64,000 nt of DNA from Chitinophaga jiangningensis. GTDB taxonomy: Bacteria > Bacteroidota > Bacteroidia > Chitinophagales > Chitinophagaceae. This document shows positions 33,872 through 42,203 of the stretch, one piece after another. Positions within the stretch are counted from its first letter, which is position 1. Every line of letters begins with the position of its first letter. The notes under the pieces were generated by a model that searched no databases, was not told the DNA's origin, and worked only from the letters and a program-made list of their open reading frames with translations. The position numbers and the translations under genes were made by a program. The DNA lies in NCBI RefSeq assembly GCF_900142605.1, contig NZ_FRBL01000005.1, positions 186,001 to 250,000 of the forward strand, in the 5' to 3' direction.

Positions 33872-36490
33872 ATGACAGCATCTGAAATAAGACAGCAATT
33901 CCTGGACTTTTTTGCGTCAAAAGGGCACACCATCGTGCCTTCTGCCCCTATCGTACTGAAAGACGATCCGACCTTAATGTTCACCAACGCGGGTATGAAC
34001 CAGTTTAAGGACTACTTCCTCGGCAATAAGGTACCGGCGCACACCAGGGTGGCAGATACGCAAAAGTGCCTCCGCGTAAGTGGTAAGCACAACGACCTGG
34101 AAGAAGTAGGGATCGATACCTACCACCACACCATGTTCGAGATGCTGGGCAACTGGAGTTTCGGCGACTACTTCAAAAAAGAAGCTATCGCCTGGAGCTG
34201 GGAACTGTTGACCGAAGTTTACAAGATACCGGTGGATCGTATATACGTAACCGTATTTGAAGGTGATGCGAGCGAAAACCTGCCAAAAGACCAGGAAGCA
34301 TACGATTTCTGGAAACAACATATTGCGGAAGACCGCATCCTCCTTGGTAACAAAAAGGATAACTTCTGGGAAATGGGCGATACCGGCCCTTGCGGTCCCT
34401 GCTCTGAAATCCATGTGGACTGCCGTCCGGACAATGAAAGACAGGCCGTAGACGGTAAAACCCGCGTAAACAACGACGACCCGCAGGTGATCGAGATCTG
34501 GAACAACGTATTCATGCAGTTTAACCGTATGAAAGACAAGTCCCTCGTGCCACTGCCTGCCAAACATGTGGATACCGGTATGGGCCTCGAACGCCTCGTA
34601 CGCGTACTCCAGGGTAAAACCTCCAACTACGATACCGACCTTTTCATGGGTACCATCCATACCACCGAAAAGCTCACCGGCAAAACATATAAAGGCACCG
34701 ATGATAAGTCCGACGTCGCTTTCCGCGTAATCGCCGATCACATCCGCGCCATCTCCTTCACCATCGCTGATGGCCAGCTGCCTTCCAACACCGGCGCCGG
34801 CTACGTGATCCGCCGCATCCTCCGCAGGGCAGTAAGATATTACTTCTCCTTCCTGGATGTGAAAAAACCACTGCTCGCCGAACTGGTACCCGTACTGGCT
34901 GCCCAGTTCTCCCACGTGTTCCCTGAACTAGAAAAACAGGTGGACTTCGTGAAAAAAGTAGTGTTTGAAGAAGAAAGTAACTTCCTCCGTACGCTCGACA
35001 GTGGTATCCGCCGCATCGAAGACTTTATGCAGCAAGCTGCCAGCAAAGCCATCGACGGACAAACTGCCTTTGAACTGTACGATACCTACGGGTTTCCATT
35101 CGACCTCACCAGCCTGATTGCTGCGGAAAACAAATTCTCCGTGGACGAGAAAGGTTTTGAAGTGGCCATGCAACAGCAGAAAGAGCGCTCCCGTGCTGCT
35201 ACCAAACTGGATACCAGCGACTGGGTAGTACTCGACGAAACGCCTGATGTGATCTTCGTTGGCTACGAAAACCTGGAAGCAAATACCAAACTGCTGAAAT
35301 ACCGCAGCGTAAGTGCCAAAGGAAAAGACCAATACCAGCTGGTACTCAGCAAAACGCCTTTCTACGCTGAAAGCGGCGGACAGGTAGGCGATACCGGTAC
35401 CCTCTACTTTGATGACGAGATCATTCACGTGACCGACACCAAAAAAGAGAATAACCTGATCATTCACTTTACTGATAAACTGCCTGCAAACCCGGCGGCA
35501 CATGTAAAAGCTGTGGTAGCAAAAGAAAAACGCCGCGACACCGCGCGCCATCACTCTGCTACCCACCTCCTGCATGCTGCCCTCCGCCAGGTACTGGGTA
35601 CACACGTAGCGCAGAAAGGCTCCCTCGTAAATGCAGAAGGTCTGCGCTTCGACTTCTCCCACTTTGCTAAAGTAACGGACGAAGAACTGGCACAGATCGA
35701 AGCAATCGTCAATGAAAAGATCCGCGCCAACATTCCGGTAGTTATTAAGGAACTGCCTAAGGAAGAAGCCCTGCAACTCGGCGCAATGGCCCTCTTCGGC
35801 GAAAAATACGGAGATGTGGTACGCGTGGTGGTGATAGACCCTGCCTATAGCGTAGAGCTTTGCGGTGGTACGCATGTAGGCGCTACCGGCGAACTGGGCT
35901 TATTCAAATTCGTATCCGAAGGTGCTGTAGCCGCAGGTGTACGCCGCGTAGAAGCAGTTACCGGCGCTGAAGCCCTGGCATTCGTTAACAACCAGCTCCA
36001 GCAACTGAAAGAAGTAAAAGCTGCCCTGAAAAATCCTAAAGAGATTGTGAAGGCAGCGGAAACACTGGTGCAGGACAAAGCTTCCCTCGAAAAACAGGTG
36101 GAAGCCCTGGAAGCAGAGAAAGTACGCCAGCTGGGTAATGAGCTGAAATCAAAAGTTCAGTCCATCAATGGTATCAACTTCCTCGGCCAGGTAGTAAGCG
36201 TAAACAACGCCGAAGGCCTGAAACAACTGATCACCCAACTGAAAGCTGACCTGCCGGATCACCTGCTTGTATTTGCTGCCAACATCGCCGGCAAAGCAAG
36301 TGTGGCCCTCGCCATCGATGAAAGTCTCGTTGCCGGCAAAGGATGGGAAGCACCTAAGCTGATCAAGGAACACGTTGCTCCGCTGATCAAAGGCGGCGGG
36401 GGTGGTCAGAAATCCTTCGCTACCGCAGGTGGCCAGGAAACTGATAAGCTCGACCAGGTGATCAAAGCTATCCAGCAGCTCATTAACTGA
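33872..36490 (+). CDS. alaS: Alanyl-tRNA synthetase
   Basis: An 872-residue class II synthetase that charges tRNA-Ala. The N-terminal catalytic core is clear (MTASEIRQQFLDFFASKGH; FTNAGMNQFKDYFLG; HHTMFEMLGNWSFGDYF). The editing domain has the zinc-binding HHSATHLLHAALR near residue 560 and CGGTHVGATGELG near residue 668, which remove wrongly attached serine or glycine. The C-terminal C-Ala domain ends with the glycine-rich GGGGGQKSFATAGG. Length is normal. It is transcribed alone, from the promoter at 33670-33701, and ended by a hairpin at 36513-36543. Confidence 0.97.
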   Translation: MTASEIRQQFLDFFASKGHTIVPSAPIVLKDDPTLMFTNAGMNQFKDYFLGNKVPAHTRVADTQKCLRVSGKHNDLEEVGIDTYHHTMFEMLGNWSFGDYFKKEAIAWSWELLTEVYKIPVDRIYVTVFEGDASENLPKDQEAYDFWKQHIAEDRILLGNKKDNFWEMGDTGPCGPCSEIHVDCRPDNERQAVDGKTRVNNDDPQVIEIWNNVFMQFNRMKDKSLVPLPAKHVDTGMGLERLVRVLQGKTSNYDTDLFMGTIHTTEKLTGKTYKGTDDKSDVAFRVIADHIRAISFTIADGQLPSNTGAGYVIRRILRRAVRYYFSFLDVKKPLLAELVPVLAAQFSHVFPELEKQVDFVKKVVFEEESNFLRTLDSGIRRIEDFMQQAASKAIDGQTAFELYDTYGFPFDLTSLIAAENKFSVDEKGFEVAMQQQKERSRAATKLDTSDWVVLDETPDVIFVGYENLEANTKLLKYRSVSAKGKDQYQLVLSKTPFYAESGGQVGDTGTLYFDDEIIHVTDTKKENNLIIHFTDKLPANPAAHVKAVVAKEKRRDTARHHSATHLLHAALRQVLGTHVAQKGSLVNAEGLRFDFSHFAKVTDEELAQIEAIVNEKIRANIPVVIKELPKEEALQLGAMALFGEKYGDVVRVVVIDPAYSVELCGGTHVGATGELGLFKFVSEGAVAAGVRRVEAVTGAEALAFVNNQLQQLKEVKAALKNPKEIVKAAETLVQDKASLEKQVEALEAEKVRQLGNELKSKVQSINGINFLGQVVSVNNAEGLKQLITQLKADLPDHLLVFAANIAGKASVALAIDESLVAGKGWEAPKLIKEHVAPLIKGGGGGQKSFATAGGQETDKLDQVIKAIQQLIN

Positions 36491-36512
36491 TTTTAACATT
36501 TACCTTATAATG

Positions 36513-36543
36513 CAGGGCGGACGCGTAACAAACGTCCGCCCTG
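36513..36543 (+). terminator. alaS terminator
   Basis: Perfect 11-bp stem CAGGGCGGACG (36513-36523) with CGTCCGCCCTG (36533-36543), followed by TTTACTTTT. A second small hairpin, CCGCTG/CAGCGG at 36565-36579 followed by TTTT, may serve as a backup. Confidence 0.75.
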
Positions 36544-36586
36544 TTTACTTTTGGTCGCATGAATCCGCTGATTCAGCGGTTTTAAC

Positions 36587-36617
36587 TTTTCCTTAGTTTA
36601 CTGGCTTATTAAATTTG
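36587..36617 (+). promoter_or_regulatory. Promoter of the PDZ protein gene
   Basis: TAAATTTG at 36610-36617 matches the -7 consensus TAnnTTTG. A TTTT at 36587-36590, 19 bases upstream, is a near match to the -33 TTTG. The ATG follows 32 bases after the -7 box. Confidence 0.5.
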
Positions 36618-36649
36618 TTGGCGTAAATTAAATTTAAATAGAACAGCAT

Positions 36650-37663
36650 ATGAGCAAGTTACTGCAAACATTATCTATTGCAGGTTTCACCTGCTTCAGC
36701 CTCTTGACTACCACCGTGCATGCACAACAGTCAAAAGACAAGCTGGGAGAATTTGATGAAATCATCATCAAACGCAAAGGGAATAACGACGGCAAAGTAA
36801 CCGTAGAAATCAAAAACGGGGAAGTATTGGTAGACGGGAAAAAAGTAGACCAGTACAATAGCCCTGACATTTCCGTTTTCAAACGTAAGGTCACTCCAAT
36901 GGACGGCAACTCCCTGGGGATGGGCGGTTCCATGAACGGATTCAACTTCTTCAACGATAATGATGACGCGGAGGAAGGAGATGGACCCCAGGTATTCAAC
37001 ATCAAACCTAATAAAGCATTATTAGGCGTAATAACTGAAAAGGAAGAAGCAGCCGGCGTTACGGTGAAAACAGTTTCTCCTAACAGTCCTGCCGCCAAAG
37101 CAGGTATCAAAGCAGGTGATGTCATCACCCGCGTTGACGCAAAAAAAATTGCCGAGCCTAAAGAGTTGTATGAAACCATCGGTACTTACGACCCGGGCGA
37201 CAAAATAACCATCACGTACACACGAAATAAAAAAGAAACGCAGGCAACCGTTACCCTCGACGAACGTAAGGAGCAAGGCGGCATGGAGCTGCTGATGCCT
37301 TCCCCTGATCGCAACCGCGGCGGGTTCTTTAACTTCCAGGGACCGGAAATGAATGATAATTTCTCCTTCCGCCGCGGAGGCAGCAATCTTCGTTTAGGCT
37401 TGCAGGTAGAAGATACCGAAGATGGCAAAGGTGCTAAGGTTTCAGATGTGGAGGAAGGCTCTGCTGCTGAAAAAGCAGGGTTCCAAAACGATGATATCGT
37501 GACTGAGTTTGGCGGAACAGCTGTAAAATCAGCCCGCGACGTGGCAAATGCCTATCGTTTTAACCAGCAAAAGGCAAATATAACGGCCAAGGTTATACGA
37601 AATGGTGCATCTCAAACGTTAGAGGTGAAGATTCCTAAGAAAATTAACAAGGTTAATTTATAG
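36650..37663 (+). CDS. Exported protein with two PDZ domains
   Basis: A 337-residue protein with signal peptide MSKLLQTLSIAGFTCFSLLT cut near VHAQQ. After a poorly conserved stretch of about 100 residues come two PDZ domains: residues about 120-205 (LLGVITEKEEAAGVTVKTVS; AGIKAGDVITRVDAKKIAEP) and about 245-330 (LGLQVEDTEDGKGAKVSDVE; AGFQNDDIVTEFGGTAVKSA). No trypsin-like domain or catalytic Ser/His is present, so it is not a DegP protease. It probably works as a periplasmic scaffold that binds C-terminal or exposed peptides. It is a single gene with its own promoter and terminator. Confidence 0.88.
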   Translation: MSKLLQTLSIAGFTCFSLLTTTVHAQQSKDKLGEFDEIIIKRKGNNDGKVTVEIKNGEVLVDGKKVDQYNSPDISVFKRKVTPMDGNSLGMGGSMNGFNFFNDNDDAEEGDGPQVFNIKPNKALLGVITEKEEAAGVTVKTVSPNSPAAKAGIKAGDVITRVDAKKIAEPKELYETIGTYDPGDKITITYTRNKKETQATVTLDERKEQGGMELLMPSPDRNRGGFFNFQGPEMNDNFSFRRGGSNLRLGLQVEDTEDGKGAKVSDVEEGSAAEKAGFQNDDIVTEFGGTAVKSARDVANAYRFNQQKANITAKVIRNGASQTLEVKIPKKINKVNL

Positions 37664-37673
37664 TGTGCAAAGG

Positions 37674-37699
37674 GAAAGGCTGCCGGTTGGCAGCCTTTC
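37674..37699. terminator. Terminator behind the PDZ protein gene
   Basis: Perfect 11-bp stem GAAAGGCTGCC (37674-37684) with GGCAGCCTTTC (37689-37699), loop GGTT, followed by TTATTT. It lies between convergent genes. Confidence 0.8.
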
Positions 37700-37794
37700 T
37701 TATTTAAAGTTTGTTGATTCCCTGCATTAATTTCTAAAGTGGCCCCGCGCGCAGGGCGTAACCGCCCAGATGACACCCAAGGTCGCATCTCCAT

Positions 37795-39174
37795 CTACAT
37801 AATCTTCTTCAGCAACTTCAACTTATTCTTAAACGGCGGATACTTCGTTGGCACATCCAGCCAGGTACCCGTTTTCAACACACTCTTCGGATGTGTAAAC
37901 GTTTCAAAGCTGTACCTGCCATGATATTGCCCCATCCCACTATATCCGGTGCCTCCAAACGGCATTTCAGGATTGGTTAAATGCACCAGTGCATTGTTGA
38001 TACAGCCACCGCCAAAGCGTACCTGCTCAATTAAAGCCCTTTCCGTTTTCTTACTTTTTGTAAATACATATAATGCCAACGGATAAGGAAGCTTACGGAT
38101 AGCTGCTATCGCCTGATCCAGCGTTTTATAAGGCAGGATGGGTAATACCGGCCCAAAGATCTCTTCCTGCATTACCGGGGCATCCCATTCCACATCTGTC
38201 AGCAGGGTAGGGGCTATGTATTTGCTGTTGCGGTCCGTTTGGCCACCATGGGCAATATGGCCCTGTTCCAGGTACTTTGCCACCACGTCGAAACGTTTTT
38301 CATTGATCATCCGGGCATAGTCGGCGCTGGCAGCAGGGTCATCTCCAAAAAACTCCCTGATAGCCTGCTTAAGGGCATCCGTAAAGGCTGCCTGCACATT
38401 TTCATGTACCAGTATATAATCAGGTGCCACGCAGGTTTGGCCGGCATTCCAGAATTTCCCCCAGGCAATCCGTTTAGCCGCTACCGTTACATTTACCTTT
38501 TCATCCACTACGCAGGGCGATTTTCCACCTAATTCCAGCGTTACAGGCGTCAGGTGCGGCACCGCCATCTCCATAATCTTTTTACCCACCGGTATGCTAC
38601 CGGTGAAAAAAACATGATCAAACCGGTACGACATCAGCATTGGAATCACCACACCGCCATCTCCCTCCACAATGGCTATATAGGCTGGATCAAATGTTTC
38701 CTTTATCAGTGCTGTTAGCAGGGCAGATGTTGCCGGAGCCAGTTCAGAAGGCTTGAGTATCGCGCAATTTCCCCCGGCAATGGCGCCCAGCAGCGGGCTG
38801 ATTAACAGCATAAAGGGGTAATTCCACGGGGCTATAATTAGCGTAAGGCCCAGCGGCTCCCGGTATACCCTGCTGCTACTCGGATACGTCACCAGCGGAC
38901 TGGTCACCACTTCTGGTTGCATCCACTCTTTGAGGTGTTCCAGGATAAAACTGATTTCTTCATATAAAAACCCCACCTCGCTGGAATAGGCTTCCATCGG
39001 ATGCTTGTGTAAATCCTGATGTAACGCGTCCAGGATGCGGGTTTCGTACTGCTCAATGGCCTTCTTTAACCGCTTCAGCTGGGCTTTCCGGAAATTATAT
39101 GGCAGGGTAGCCCCCGAATCAAAATATGCTTTCTGGGCTTCATACAACTCACCGGCCTGGGTATTACTGATCAT
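37795..39174 (-). CDS. Aldehyde dehydrogenase family protein
   Basis: About 459 residues from the ATG at 39174 (MISNTQAGELYEAQKAYFDS); the longer frame from 39249 adds 25 unlikely residues. It is an NAD(P)-dependent aldehyde dehydrogenase of the short, class 3 type, as shown by the N-terminal start close to the YFDSGATLPYNFRKAQLKRL segment. The active-site features are ELGGKSPCVVDE (catalytic Glu) and FWNAGQTCVAPDY (catalytic Cys), with IIAPWNYPFML for the nucleotide fold and GYSGMGQYHG near the end. It oxidises medium or long chain, often aromatic or fatty, aldehydes. No neighbour hints at the substrate. Confidence 0.93.
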   Translation of the reverse strand: MISNTQAGELYEAQKAYFDSGATLPYNFRKAQLKRLKKAIEQYETRILDALHQDLHKHPMEAYSSEVGFLYEEISFILEHLKEWMQPEVVTSPLVTYPSSSRVYREPLGLTLIIAPWNYPFMLLISPLLGAIAGGNCAILKPSELAPATSALLTALIKETFDPAYIAIVEGDGGVVIPMLMSYRFDHVFFTGSIPVGKKIMEMAVPHLTPVTLELGGKSPCVVDEKVNVTVAAKRIAWGKFWNAGQTCVAPDYILVHENVQAAFTDALKQAIREFFGDDPAASADYARMINEKRFDVVAKYLEQGHIAHGGQTDRNSKYIAPTLLTDVEWDAPVMQEEIFGPVLPILPYKTLDQAIAAIRKLPYPLALYVFTKSKKTERALIEQVRFGGGCINNALVHLTNPEMPFGGTGYSGMGQYHGRYSFETFTHPKSVLKTGTWLDVPTKYPPFKNKLKLLKKIM

Positions 39175-39339
39175 AGGGATGAATTTAAACTTTTTGATAT
39201 AGCCGAATTTACCATTTTCCGGGCAGGAATTTGCCCGAAAACACAGCATTATTTGAATATATTTGCGTTAATCAGCAAGCAATTATAGTGGTGATTTGCT
39301 TTCGATTTTATTTTATTGGAATTTTTAAAATGTCACCTC

Positions 39340-40782
39340 TTGGATTACAGTAAATACGAAACCGTGATAGGGCTTGAAGTGCATGCCCAGCTGCTGACAG
39401 AAAGCAAACTATTCTGCAGCGACAGTGCCGCTTTTGGCGGAGCCCCTAATACGCATATCAGTCCTATTACCATGGCTCATCCGGGTACATTACCCCGTAT
39501 GAACAAAAAAGCCGCCGAGTATGCTATTAAGCTGGGCCTGGCCTGCCATTGCGCAATAGAAAAAGATAACTACTTCGCACGCAAAAACTACTTTTACCCT
39601 GATCTCCCCAAAGGTTACCAGGTTTCCCAACATACAGCGCCTATCTGCAACGGCGGATACGTACGTATCACCACCGATGCGGGCACACGCGATATCAAAC
39701 TCAATCGCATCCACCTCGAAGAGGATGCTGGTAAGCTCCTGCACGACCAGGACCCTGCCTACAGCTATGTAGACCTGAACCGCGCCGGCGTGCCCCTTGT
39801 AGAAATTGTAAGTGAGCCGGATATGCATACCAGCGAAGAAGCCTATCAGTACCTTACCGAATTACGCCGCCTCGTGCGCTACCTCGGCGTTTGCGACGGC
39901 AACATGGAAGAAGGCAGTATGCGCTGCGATGCCAACATTTCCATCCGCCTGAAAGGAGCTACCACACTGGGTACCAAGGTGGAAGTGAAAAATATGAACT
40001 CCATCCGCAACGTGAAACGTGCGATTGAGCTGGAAGTAAAGCGACAGGTGGAACTGCTGGAAACCGGCGGCACCATTGTGCAGGAAACCAGGAGCTTTGA
40101 TGCCGCTACCGGCACCTCTTTCAGCATGCGCTCCAAGGAAGAAGCCAATGATTACCGCTATTTCCCCGAGCCTGACCTGGCGCCATTTCACCTCAGCGAT
40201 GATTTCATCAACGCTATCAGAGCCACTTTACCGGCTTTACCGGAGGAACTGATTCAAAAATATATCACACAGTATAACCTGCCTGAATATGACGCCCGCG
40301 TGATTTGTGATGATAAGTCCACGGCGGATTATTTTGAGGCATTGATCGCCACCACCAGCCAGTACAAAGCGGCGGCCAACTGGCTCCTGGGACCCGTAAA
40401 GTCTTACCTCAACGAAAAGGGGGCCGACATCTCCGCGTTCCCGCTGCAACCAGCTGCCCTGGCCAGCTTGATCGCGCTGGTAGACAGTGGAAAAGTAAGC
40501 TTCTCCATTGCTTCCTCCCGTATCTTACCGGAAATGATCAGCGATCCTGCCGAGCCACTGGAAATCGCTACCAGACTCAATCTCATCCAGGATAACAATG
40601 CCGATAACATTGCGCCTATCATCGATGAAGTGCTGGCGAAATACCCTGACAAGGTAGCCGCCTACCGCGGTGGTAAAAAAGGATTACTGGCATTGTTTGT
40701 GGGAGAGGTCATGAAGGCCTCCAAAGGCAAGGCTGACCCGCGCCTGACCAATGAACTGCTGGCCGAAAAATTGAAGGGTTAA
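39340..40782 (+). CDS. gatB: Asp-tRNA(Asn)/Glu-tRNA(Gln) amidotransferase subunit B
   Basis: The tRNA-binding kinase-like subunit of GatCAB, which turns misacylated Glu-tRNA-Gln and Asp-tRNA-Asn into the correct forms. Family marks: YETVIGLEVHAQLLTESKLF, YFYPDLPKGYQVSQ, NRAGVPLVEIVSEPD and EEGSMRCDANISIR, then the C-terminal YqeY-like tail (GGKKGLLALFVGEVMKASKG). I prefer the TTG at 39340 (LDYSKYETVIG), which gives about 480 residues like its relatives; a TTG at 39316 is also in frame. No in-frame ATG lies near. An out-of-frame ATG at 39330 opens a 7-codon frame across this start. gatA and gatC are not in the window. Confidence 0.93.
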   Translation: MDYSKYETVIGLEVHAQLLTESKLFCSDSAAFGGAPNTHISPITMAHPGTLPRMNKKAAEYAIKLGLACHCAIEKDNYFARKNYFYPDLPKGYQVSQHTAPICNGGYVRITTDAGTRDIKLNRIHLEEDAGKLLHDQDPAYSYVDLNRAGVPLVEIVSEPDMHTSEEAYQYLTELRRLVRYLGVCDGNMEEGSMRCDANISIRLKGATTLGTKVEVKNMNSIRNVKRAIELEVKRQVELLETGGTIVQETRSFDAATGTSFSMRSKEEANDYRYFPEPDLAPFHLSDDFINAIRATLPALPEELIQKYITQYNLPEYDARVICDDKSTADYFEALIATTSQYKAAANWLLGPVKSYLNEKGADISAFPLQPAALASLIALVDSGKVSFSIASSRILPEMISDPAEPLEIATRLNLIQDNNADNIAPIIDEVLAKYPDKVAAYRGGKKGLLALFVGEVMKASKGKADPRLTNELLAEKLKG

Positions 40783-40846
40783 GGCCAATCCATGAATTTA
40801 ACCTAATTTGAGGGCTTGCAGATAATGAAACTTAAAAACTGATTGC

Positions 40847-42007
40847 ATGAAAAAATACTTCTTATGGCTGTCTGCCGCCGCTTTCCTTGCAGGTTGCGCC
40901 GGTCAGCAGCAGGAAAAGGGAGAATTCAAGATTGACGGGCAACTGACCAACCTGCCTGTTGGACCTGTAGTACTGGAGCAGCTTAGCCTCACAGATATTA
41001 AAGTGGTGGACTCCACCAATGTTAAAGATGCCGGTGGTAAATTCAGTCTCAAAGGCATGGTGCCGGAGCAGGGCCTTTACCGCATCCGCTTCAGCAACGG
41101 CAAGTTCATCATCCTTTCCCTGGATGCCGGTGATATGAAACTGGAAGGTGACCTGGATAACCTCGACAACCTGAAAGTAGAAGGTTCTGAATCTACTGCT
41201 GAACTGCACCAGTTCCTGGCCAGCATCAGCAAGCAGTCCATCGCGCTCACGGAAGAAATGCGCACGCTGGATAGCCTCCATAGCATCAAAACTCCGGATA
41301 GTATCCTCCATCCGAAAGTGGAAGAGCTGCAACGTAAAGAGAAAGAGTTCGAAGAATACTTCTTTATTACTGCCGATAAAACCAAATATCCTGCAAATGC
41401 AGTGTTTGCGATCAGCCAGGTGCGTGACGCCGGCGAAATCCTCGGTCACAGGCAGGTGCTTACCAATATGCAGAAACGTTTCCCTGAGAACACACTGGTG
41501 AAAAGCCTGGTAGGGAAAGTGGATGAAATGGAGAAAATGCAGGGCGCCGGTGGCGATGCCGCAGGTGGTGAAGAACCGTCAATCGCTGTTAAAATCGGTG
41601 AAACCGCTACTGATTTCACACTGCCCGATACAAATGGTAAAATGGTGAGCCTGAGCTCATTCCGTGGAAAGTATGTGCTGGTGGACTTCTGGGCCAGCTG
41701 GTGCGGACCTTGCCGTGGCGAAAACCCTAATGTGGTAAAGGCTTTCCAACAGTATAAAAATAAGAACTTCACCATCCTGGGTGTTTCCCTGGATAAGGAC
41801 AAAGATAAATGGGTAGAAGCGATCAAACAGGATGGCCTGGCCTGGACCCAGGTGAGTGACCTGAAATTCTGGGAGTCTGCAGTGGTGACTACCTTTGGTA
41901 TCAACGCCATTCCTGCTAACTTCCTGATTGATCCGCAGGGTAAAATTATTGCGGCTAATCTCCGCGGTCCTGCACTGGAAGCTAAACTCAGGGAAGTACT
42001 GAAATAA
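40847..42007 (+). CDS. TlpA-type thioredoxin lipoprotein with DUF4369 domain
   Basis: A 386-residue lipoprotein: signal MKKYFLWLSAAAFLAGC with the lipobox LAGC. Residues about 25-130 form a DUF4369 domain (FKIDGQLTNLPVGPVVLEQL), the middle is helical (residues 130-235), and the last 140 residues form an AhpC/TSA-TlpA thioredoxin domain with intact active site FWASWCGPCRGENP and cis-proline in NAIPANFLIDPQG. It is a membrane-anchored disulfide reductase of the cell envelope, a common Bacteroidota type also seen in cytochrome maturation and stress settings. It has its own terminator. Compare the cysteine-less thioredoxin-fold protein at 31375-31893. Confidence 0.93.
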   Translation: MKKYFLWLSAAAFLAGCAGQQQEKGEFKIDGQLTNLPVGPVVLEQLSLTDIKVVDSTNVKDAGGKFSLKGMVPEQGLYRIRFSNGKFIILSLDAGDMKLEGDLDNLDNLKVEGSESTAELHQFLASISKQSIALTEEMRTLDSLHSIKTPDSILHPKVEELQRKEKEFEEYFFITADKTKYPANAVFAISQVRDAGEILGHRQVLTNMQKRFPENTLVKSLVGKVDEMEKMQGAGGDAAGGEEPSIAVKIGETATDFTLPDTNGKMVSLSSFRGKYVLVDFWASWCGPCRGENPNVVKAFQQYKNKNFTILGVSLDKDKDKWVEAIKQDGLAWTQVSDLKFWESAVVTTFGINAIPANFLIDPQGKIIAANLRGPALEAKLREVLK

Positions 42008-42026
42008 ATTTTTTATATAGAGATGT

Positions 42027-42060
42027 AAAACTCCCGGTGGAAATTACCACCGGGAGTTTT
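42027..42060 (+). terminator. Terminator behind the TlpA gene
   Basis: Perfect 14-bp stem (42027-42040 with 42047-42060), loop AAATTA, followed by a run of T to 42063. Confidence 0.9.
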
Positions 42061-42120
42061 TTTATGGAGATAGGAAAGCACACGAAGCGAAGTTGTTACG
42101 TGTTGCTCTATTAAAGCAAG

Positions 42121-42151
42121 AAGGGTGTACCGCTTATCACGGTACACCCTT
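42121..42151 (-). terminator. Terminator of SusC/SusD operon 3
   Basis: Perfect 12-bp stem AAGGGTGTACCG (42121-42132) with CGGTACACCCTT (42140-42151), loop CTTATCA. It lies about 50 bases behind the SusD stop on the minus strand. Confidence 0.8.
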
Positions 42152-42203
42152 TCTCGTTTACTGATTATTATCTATTAATTCACTATTAAATACAGTGTAA
42201 CCA

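Noticed and set aside
34928..35875. Long minus-strand open frame of 315 codons inside alaS (and a similar one at 33974-34915)
   Set aside because: Both lie antisense to alaS and have the valine/phenylalanine-rich composition typical of reverse-strand shadows; no start context or neighbours support them.
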